A stretch of 40,165 nucleotides of DNA from Chlorogloea sp. CCALA 695 (GTDB lineage: Bacteria > Cyanobacteriota > Cyanobacteriia > Cyanobacteriales > Chroococcidiopsidaceae): NCBI RefSeq assembly GCF_003003885.1, contig NZ_PVWN01000044.1, positions 1 to 40,165 on the forward strand, in the 5' to 3' direction. The number at the start of each line of letters is the position of its first letter. Positions within the stretch are counted from its first letter, which is position 1. Below are positions 1-4,729 of this stretch, in pieces. A model generated the notes under the pieces. The model was not told the DNA's origin. It worked only from the letters and a program-made list of their open reading frames with translations, and ran no database searches. A program made the translations under genes and the position numbers.

Positions 1-1
1 T

Positions 2-151
2 TTACCTACTTATAGCCCAGACTTTAATTTAGTTGAATTAGTATGGCATTCCTGCAAAGAGTTCATTGCCCATTGCTGATTTCCGTCTGGACAAGAACTT
101 AAAGAACTCTTAAAGAGATTACTTAATAATGGCGAACTGTCGATTAAGTAG
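2..151 (+). pseudogene. IS630-family transposase C-terminal remnant
   Basis: Reading from base 2 gives LPTYSPDFNLVELVW, the usual end of the IS630/Tc1 DDE domain in which the E of VELVW is the third catalytic residue. An in-frame TGA at 77-79 replaces what is probably a Trp codon, and the reading ends with TAG at 149-151. The 5' part is outside the window. The next IS630 element starts immediately downstream, so this is an older remnant of the same superfamily into or beside which the second element landed. Confidence 0.75.
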
Positions 152-205
152 ATGGCTATAATAAAAGATAAGAAAAGTGGATTCTGTTTCGGGTCAATTT
201 GCCTA

Positions 206-616
206 ATGCCTGCTCCCATACGGATAGTTTTAACAGAAGAAGAAGACCGTACATTATTGGAACTACGAGTTGCCGCCAGCGTACCGTACCGGACAAGAGA
301 TCGCGCTCATATGCTGTGGTTGAATGCTCAAGGATGGACAGTGCCTGCAATTGCAGAAATTTTTGATTGTCATGAGCATACGGTAAGAGCGACGATTAGA
401 CGCTGGCAAGCAGATGGGTTAGGCGGCTTGTGGGAAGCCTCAGGACGGGGAGCAAAGCGCAAGTGGTCAGAAGCCGATATGCAACACCTGGAAAAGTGTC
501 TAGAGCCTGAATTACGCACCTATAATAGTTTCCAGTTAGCGCTGAAGTTATCTCAAGAACGAAATGTAAAACTAAGTCCTGACCGTTTGCGACATATGCT
601 GCAAAAAAGGGCTTGA
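206..616 (+). CDS. IS630-family transposase, ORF A (helix-turn-helix part)
   Basis: N-terminal DNA-binding half of an IS630-family transposase. The reading frame is open from 152, but ATG at 206 (MPAPIRIVLTEEE) is the usual-looking start; no strong ribosome site decides it. Residues about 25-75 form the winged-helix DNA-binding region (AHMLWLNAQGWTVPAIAEIF, then HEHTVRATIRRW). The frame stops at TGA 614-616, exactly where ORF B opens in the -1 frame. Both halves are otherwise undamaged, so a complete enzyme would be made by frameshifting. It lies between older, clearly broken elements. Confidence 0.85.
   Translation: MPAPIRIVLTEEEDRTLLELRVAASVPYRTRDRAHMLWLNAQGWTVPAIAEIFDCHEHTVRATIRRWQADGLGGLWEASGRGAKRKWSEADMQHLEKCLEPELRTYNSFQLALKLSQERNVKLSPDRLRHMLQKRA
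604..610 (+). other. Candidate -1 frameshift site, A AAA AGG
   Basis: A run of six A residues (603-608) followed by GGG lies just before the ORF A stop. ORF A is in the frame of position 206 and ORF B is one base back, so a -1 slip on A AAA AGG would fuse the two halves. Two-frame transposases made by frameshifting are known in the IS630 family. A single-base mutation in an originally continuous gene is the alternative. Confidence 0.5.
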
Positions 617-1266
617 AGTGGAAACGCACGCGGCACAGTCATCGAGCAAAACTTGATCCTGAGTACAACTGGCTCAAACAAGCCCAGTTAAATGCACTCG
701 AACAGGTAGCACAGTTAGATGGTGTTGAACTGATGTATCTTGATGAGTCCGGTTGTTGCCTCTGGAGTCCAGTTAGCTACAGTTATAGTCGTGTGGGCGA
801 ACAAAAGCGAATCGAACAGACCAACCGACGTAACGGACGTATCAGCATTTTAGGTCTATGGCAACCAGATAAAAGTTTTAAGTATGCCTTAGCGTGTGGG
901 AGTTTTAAAAGCGAAAGTTACATCAAATTCATCGATTGGATTGCAGAACTGGCTCTTGAAACTTTTAGAACCACCGGACGAATGACCGTAATCGTACAAG
1001 ATAATGGTTCCTTGCATAAAAGCAACCTGACTCGTCAACAGTGGCAACGCTGGCAATCACAGGGTTTGTTTCTGTTTTTCCTGCCTCCATATTGCTCCGA
1101 AATGAACCGGATTGAAGACCAATGGCATCAACTCAAAACTCATGAAATTGCTGGACGTATGTTTGAGGATGAATATGATTTAGCCCTTGCCATCATGGAT
1201 GGAATGGAAGCTCGGAGTGTTAAAGGTGGCTATACACTGGAACGTTTTAAGTTTAATTCCGCCTGA
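613..1266 (+). CDS. IS630-family transposase, ORF B (DDE catalytic domain)
   Basis: Catalytic half of the transposase. The DDE triad is visible: first D in LMYLDESGCC (about residue 43), second D in VIVQDNGSLH (about residue 128), and E in NRIEDQWHQLK (about residue 167), with the family motif LPPYCSEMN just before it. The TTG at 613 is unlikely to be a real initiator; the -1 frameshift from ORF A is the more probable route. No stop codon or frameshift interrupts the domain, so this may be the only potentially active element in the window. An 8-bp inverted pair (TTAAGTAG 144-151, CTACTTAA 1267-1274) flanks the gene but is too short to prove the ends. Confidence 0.85.
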   Translation: MKWKRTRHSHRAKLDPEYNWLKQAQLNALEQVAQLDGVELMYLDESGCCLWSPVSYSYSRVGEQKRIEQTNRRNGRISILGLWQPDKSFKYALACGSFKSESYIKFIDWIAELALETFRTTGRMTVIVQDNGSLHKSNLTRQQWQRWQSQGLFLFFLPPYCSEMNRIEDQWHQLKTHEIAGRMFEDEYDLALAIMDGMEARSVKGGYTLERFKFNSA

Positions 1267-1320
1267 CTACTTAACTGGAATAAAAGTATTCGTAATAAGG
1301 GAAACAAAGTTATGGCGAAC

Positions 1321-1403
1321 TAAATGTCTGTTAGCTTAATTGTCGTCTTCTTAACCAGGTCCGGTCATCTTAATTGTCGTTACCCGGTCTATTTAATTGT
1401 CGT
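1321..1403 (+). repeat. Cluster of TTAATTGTCGT repeats, Tn7-like/CAST transposon end
   Basis: TTAATTGTCGT occurs three times on the plus strand, at 1336-1346, 1370-1380 and 1393-1403, preceded by a diverged copy (TAAATGTCTGTT) at 1321-1332. Repeats of this kind (TTAATTGTCGT, TTAAATGTCAT) are the TnsB-binding sites at the ends of cyanobacterial Tn7-like transposons, including type V-K CRISPR-associated ones. By the orientation seen in those elements the tip would lie to the left and the interior to the right. No TnsB, TnsC, TniQ or Cas12k gene is present, so this is at most a solo end or a relic. Confidence 0.55.
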
Positions 1404-1742
1404 TCAATAGAGCAGATTGAGAAATGGTGGGATATGGTGATGAGTGCCTTTTTAATGGTCAGCCTATTTGCTGAGGCATTTAATGATTCATGTTCTTTAG
1501 CTCATCAACACTTTGTTCGACATCCCTGGTAGAACAATCAGAGCGGTTGGAAACCTTTGCTCAATAATTTGCGTTTAATTATCCAACCATTAATTTGTTT
1601 CAACTGGCTGAAGCGATGGTTAGAGGTGTTTCCTCTCACTCCATTGCAGTTTGGCTTTAAACGACTCATTAGTAAGATGAATTACTTTGTGTGTTCCATC
1701 GTGCATCAGCTCAACTTTCAAGTTAGATTTTCTTCTGCCTAA
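1404..1742 (+). pseudogene. IS701/IS4-like transposase C-terminal remnant
   Basis: The frame starting at 1404 reads IEQIEKWWDMVMSAFLMVSL, then a TAG at 1530-1532, then LLNNLRLIIQPLICFNWLKR down to the stop at 1740-1742. This is the conserved C-terminal tail of a cyanobacterial IS701-like DDE transposase family. The N-terminal domain and catalytic core are absent: the fragment begins directly after the last TTAATTGTCGT repeat and ends where the group II intron fragment begins. Family assignment is from recall of the tail motif and is less certain than the transposase call. Confidence 0.6.
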
Positions 1743-1745
1743 AGT

Positions 1746-1898
1746 GATAAAAGAGGGTTAAAATGCATCAGCGATGAGCAGGTACATTTACACCACATCG
1801 ACGGAAATCATAACAACTGGAAATACAAAAACCTAGTTGCCATACATGAATTTTGTCACGATTATATCCACATGGGCAAAAGGGAACAACAACCTTAA
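1746..1898 (+). pseudogene. Group II intron maturase, C-terminal HNH fragment
   Basis: Fifty codons read DKRGLKCISDEQVHLHHIDG, then NHNNWKYKNLVAIHEFCHDY and IHMGKRE to a TAA at 1896-1898. The HHIDGNHNNW...H..CHDYIH pattern is the HNH endonuclease end of intron-encoded reverse transcriptase-maturases. All of the RT and maturase domains are missing upstream, so only the last part survives. The catalytic RNA domains V and VI follow directly, as expected for the 3' end of a group II intron. Confidence 0.75.
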
Positions 1899-1904
1899 GA
1901 ATAT

Positions 1905-1984
1905 CTGGAAGCCGGATGAAGCGAAAGCTTCACGTCCGTTTCTGTAGGAGAGGTGCGGGGTATAATAGCCCCCATCGACTCTAA
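1905..1984 (+). ncRNA. Group II intron 3' end (domains V and VI)
   Basis: Bases 1911-1939 form the domain V hairpin: CCGGA pairs with TCCG and GAAGC-GAAA-GCTTC closes the GNRA tetraloop. Domain VI follows as a GGGG/CCCC hairpin (about 1956-1974) and the intron appears to end in CGACTCTAACC around 1984. The tyrosine recombinase reading frame opens right after it, so the intron probably sat upstream of or within that gene. The 5' domains I-IV are not in the window. Confidence 0.7.
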
Positions 1985-2213
1985 CCACTGCGCCCCGACG
2001 ATCTAGCAAGAGTGCTGTGGGAGTATTTAGAAGCGAGGAAGGCTACAGGGGAAAGTCTTACCGCGTCAAGTCCTTTGTTCATCACGGTGGGCAATCGGTT
2101 TGGTGGGCAACGGTTATCCCGGCGCGGCATTCGTTTTGTTGTGGATTTCTATTTGGCTGCTTCTGAACTAAAGCATACAGAAGGCAGAACTTTATCTGCT
2201 CATAGTTTGAGAC
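1985..2213 (+). pseudogene. Tyrosine recombinase, 5' part (interrupted by IS4 element)
   Basis: The frame from 1985 reads PDDLARVLWEYLEARKATGE and continues to RTLSAHSLR, where it is cut by the IS4 element at 2214. HSLR is the HxxR catalytic box of phage-type integrases. The fragment begins directly after the group II intron tail, with no start codon before GTG 2012, so the N-terminal DNA-binding domain is lost. Joining this piece to 3690-3851 through the duplicated GTTTGAGAC restores HSLRHTAG in frame, which shows that both pieces are one gene. Confidence 0.8.
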
Positions 2214-2293
2214 CTAAGTACAGGACAAAAGCTTGCGAATAGTGCAAAGAAAAGGGTTTCATGAGAATTACCACATTCTGATAATGAAACCCT

Positions 2294-2485
2294 ATGAATC
2301 AGGTTACTCTACTTCGAGATGCCTTACGTCCTCATTTAGCTTGGCATGGTGCTTGATTAAGCTTCGTAGCCGCATTTCTCATTGCACTACTGCGGGTAAA
2401 AACAGTTAATTTCAGCGAACTGGCAACCGGATTCTGTGGCAAAGCTCAAACTGATTCTCATTACAAACGACTCCAAGGATTTTTC
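2294..2485 (+). pseudogene. IS4-family transposase, N-terminal fragment
   Basis: ATG at 2294 opens MNQVTLLRDALRPHLAWHGA, followed by an in-frame TGA (2354-2356) and then ALLRVKTVNFSELATGF and SHYKRLQGFF. This is the conserved start of a cyanobacterial IS4-like transposase. The frame is lost at the left end of the IS1 element at about 2486. Nearly all of the catalytic domain is missing between this piece and the tail at 3397-3687. Confidence 0.7.
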
Positions 2486-3396
2486 GGTAGTGCATCAGAC
2501 TATTGTGGGATAGGTCGCGATATCATTCCAAGTCCACGATCGAGATGTTAATTCTGCACGCCAGTGCTGCGGTGGATTTGAAGCGACTATGCTGCCAAAT
2601 CCAGTTGAAGTAGCTGACTACTAACCGAGTCGTCACTTTCGTCTGTTCCCACATCTTGCCAAACTTGTTCTGTCGTCGATGCCAGCGTCCGGTGTGTTGT
2701 CGAACAATGCCATTCGTGCGCACGAACATCGCTGTGTCTTGTCTTTGCCAATATAGTGCTGGATTTCAGGGGGTAAGACTCGCTCATAGCCGCCCCAATC
2801 ATCGCACTTTGAATCGCTTGCAGTCAGTCTTTCCCTCAGTGCTAATGACGAGTTGTTCAATCAGTTTATCAGTGTGTTTGCCCACTCGTGCTGCGAGAAT
2901 TAAACCACTTGATTCAGCAAGACTCAACCCAATCCAGCAATCTCCGGCTTCTCGTTCTTGGCTGCAACACTGTTTCTGTTTTTTGAGACAAATGACCAAA
3001 GTTCATCCGCACTCACTTCCTCAGTTTGAACGGCTTGAACTGAGCGCGTTATGCACCAGTTGTGCTTTCTGACTCGCAGCACGAACAATGCTCACCACCG
3101 TATTGTAGGCAAGTTCAGTGGTTCGACTAATCCCGCGCAAGCTACTGCCTTCGCTATGGGCTTGCAGCACTTGGCGAATTTGTTCAGGATTGACATAAAG
3201 CGCGATAATACAAGCTGTCAAAGCTTTCCGCAAAGGTTTGACCGCAAGCAGGACAAAGATAGCGTTGATGTCCGCTCTTGCATCTTGCCGTGTTTGTGTG
3301 CTTTGGGATGACTACACAGAGGGCATTGCATAAACAGGTTACAGATGAGAGATTCCTCTCTACTCTACCAACCCCACGTTTATTTGACGCACTATC
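2486..3396 (-). mobile_element. IS1-family insertion sequence, degenerate
   Basis: The ends carry imperfect inverted repeats: GGTAGTGCATCAGACTA from 2486 and, reading inward from 3396 on the minus strand, GATAGTGCGTCAAATAA. Minus-strand frames between them match IS1-type InsA and InsB products. The length of about 0.9 kb fits the family. No convincing 8-9 bp target duplication is seen, and the host IS4 gene has lost most of its middle, so a deletion probably accompanied or followed the insertion. Confidence 0.7.
2523..3331 (-). pseudogene. IS1-family transposase (InsA/InsB-like), frameshifted
   Basis: Starting at ATG 3331 on the minus strand: MQCPLCSHPKAHKHGKMQE, then after a frameshift SGHQRYLCPACGQTFAESF. 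The four Cys (CPLC...CPAC) form the InsA zinc finger. A second shift leads to VNPEQIRQVLQAHSEGSSLR, the helix-turn-helix part. Further pieces (GDCWIGLSLAESSGLILAAR; SDDWGGYERVLP; NGIVRQHTGRWHRRQNKFGK) correspond to the InsB catalytic domain of cyanobacterial IS1 elements. At least three frame changes make it inactive. Confidence 0.7.
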
Positions 3397-3687
3397 AAAC
3401 ACTTTTCGGCATCTTCGCGCACTCGCGGGTTTTGTTTGGAAACCACTCATCTAACCGACTCTGAGCGCTTGAGTAAGCTTCTGGCACTGCTCTGTTTAGC
3501 CTTGTGTTGGGTCATCTTAACAGGTGAATGGTTACACCAACTCAAGCCACTTACTATTAAAAAGCATGGACGTAGAGCCAAGAGCATTTTTCGCTATGGG
3601 TTTGACCATTTACGAAACATTGTTCTCAATTTGGAGCAGAAAATGGATGATTTCTTGGATATTATACAATTTTTGTCCTGTACTTAG
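3397..3687 (+). pseudogene. IS4-family transposase, C-terminal fragment
   Basis: Reading ETTHLTDSERLSKLLALLCL, then LTGEWLHQLKPLTIKKHGRR and AKSIFRYGFDHLRNIVLNLE to TAG at 3685-3687. Just before it, TLFG (3398-3409, one frame off) followed by TRGFCLE shows one more frameshift. This is the well-conserved tail of the same IS4-like transposase whose start lies at 2294. The stop codon lies inside the right terminal inverted repeat, which is common in compact insertion sequences. Confidence 0.75.
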
Positions 3688-3689
3688 GT

Positions 3690-3851
3690 TTGAGACATAC
3701 GGCAGGAATGCTAGGATTGCAGACGGGAGATTCTTTGCGACAGGTGCAAGATTTACTGGGTCATTCTGACACTAAAACTACTGCACTATATGCCCACGTA
3801 AGCGATCGCTAAGCTAATAATCCTGCTTTGGGGATAGGAGTGGAGGTCTGA
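3690..3851 (+). pseudogene. Tyrosine recombinase, 3' part
   Basis: From 3690 the frame reads LRHTAGMLGLQTGDSLRQVQ, then DLLGHSDTKTTALYAHVSDR. This contains the H-x-x-R-H box end, the conserved LLGH, and the nucleophile Tyr in TTALYAH. A TAA at about 3810 stops it early; beyond that ANNPALGIGVEV continues in the same frame to TGA 3849-3851, the likely original end. It is separated from its 5' part by the IS4 insertion. Confidence 0.8.
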
Positions 3852-4002
3852 CAGTAGTCTCAAATCAATGATAGTTCGTAGTAGGAATGGACACGCGTCC
3901 CAGCTAACCTTAATATGGTTCTTCAATTGCTTAGAGGAAAAAAGATCCAATGCACTAAAAAAGACCCCCGTTGTCGCAAGGTGATAGGGGTTTGTTGAAC
4001 TA
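3852..4002. other. Intergenic stretch with imperfect hairpin
   Basis: No coding frame is seen. At 3961-3996 the sequence AAGACCCCC...GATAGGGGTTTGTT can fold with a 5-6 bp G/C stem; read on the minus strand it is followed by CTTTTTT, like a weak intrinsic terminator for the minus-strand intron remnant. The 14-mer GATAGGGGTTTGTT recurs at 40017-40030 near the right end of the window. Confidence 0.3.
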
Positions 4003-4040
4003 AGCGCTCCTCTGACTCAGCTACAAAACCGTGCGAGAGG
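4003..4040 (-). ncRNA. Partial group II intron domain V
   Basis: On the minus strand CTCTCGCACGGTTTTGTAGC followed by TGAGTCAGAGGAGCGC resembles the 3' half of a group II intron domain V (cf. CACGTACGGTTCTG...GGAGC). The matching 5' strand (GAGCCGTRYGA) is not recognisable, so the RNA is broken. Its placement just downstream of the minus-strand maturase tail supports the reading. Confidence 0.4.
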
Positions 4041-4094
4041 TAGGGTAGGCGGTCAACGAGTTACCAGTAATGGCACTTTTCCAATCGCCCCCCT

Positions 4095-4430
4095 CTAAAC
4101 GACGCATGACCGTTTCCGTATCACGTCGCTTTCCAGTAATCGAGGGCGCGAAAGAGCTTTGCCGTCATAGCGCCCATAATGAATTTTGTGATGACATTCA
4201 AGGCAGACCACCAGCGTTTTGTGGCGACGTGCAGCCATCTTTCTCATCCGTTCTGGACGGTCTGATTTTCCCTTTTGCTCCAAGTCTGAAAGTTGCAGAT
4301 GTGATAGACTTCAATTTTGTCCATTGATCCACAAAGTTTACATTCTTGGGCAAGGAGACGGTCAATCACTTCACTGCGTTTGCTCCAGATTTGACTACGA
4401 CGAACGTCATCATCATTGACGCACTATCAC
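4095..4430 (-). pseudogene. Group II intron maturase C-terminal remnant (HNH)
   Basis: On the minus strand from about 4419: DDVRRSQIWSKRSEVIDRLL, then AQECKLCGSMDKIEVYHICNF; after a one-base frame change EQKGKSDRPERMRKMAARRH and KTLVVCLECHHKIHYGRYDG to a stop at 4095. CxxC...H...CxxCHxxIHxG is the zinc/HNH domain of intron-encoded maturases. The reverse transcriptase part is missing. At the truncated 5' side (about 4416-4430) is TGATAGTGCGTCAA, identical over 14 bp to the right end of the IS1-family element at 3384-3397, suggesting an IS-mediated deletion. Confidence 0.6.
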
Positions 4431-4729
4431 ATAATTTTGTGGTTATGTTGGTATCTATGCTACCCCTTGCGCTATCAGTAGTCCAGAACTAGTCAGTTTT
4501 CAAAAGAGGGTTTCACACTCTTTTGACCGCCGGAAATATACTGAAGTTATTCAAACGTACTAGGAAACAGAGCCAATTTTTCAGTAGAATTTCGGTTTGG
4601 CTACTATTAGAGATAGTAGTAAGTTGTTTTTGTAATTTTGTTATTTACATACTTTTTTTCTTAAAAACGGATTCATATCTAAAAACAATTACAACAACTT
4701 AATTTTTGCTCAATAGAGGCTACTAAATT
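4431..4729. other. Intergenic region with two perfect hairpins
   Basis: No gene is visible. Two perfect inverted repeats occur: TCAAAAGAG 4500-4508 with CTCTTTTGA 4518-4526 (9-bp stem, 9-nt loop), and CTACTAT 4601-4607 with ATAGTAG 4613-4619 (5-nt loop). Neither is followed by a T-run, so they are not obvious terminators. The AT-rich 100 bp before 4730 is the probable promoter/leader region of the downstream gene, but I cannot fix -35/-10 boxes. Confidence 0.35.

Larger units (their letters stand above)
2214..3687 (+). mobile_element. IS4-family insertion sequence, itself interrupted by IS1-family element
   Basis: Perfect 17-bp terminal inverted repeats, CTAAGTACAGGACAAAA at 2214-2230 and its complement at 3671-3687, are flanked by the 9-bp direct repeat GTTTGAGAC (2205-2213 and 3688-3696). 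Inside are the first and last parts of an IS4-type transposase on the plus strand. The middle has been replaced by an IS1-family element (2486-3396). The 9-bp duplication fits the IS4 family. The insertion into the recombinase gene must be younger than that gene, and the IS1 event younger still. Confidence 0.85.

Noticed and set aside
2656-3072. Plus-strand open frame of 138 codons
   Set aside because: It is the shadow of the minus-strand IS1-family transposase and resembles no protein family.
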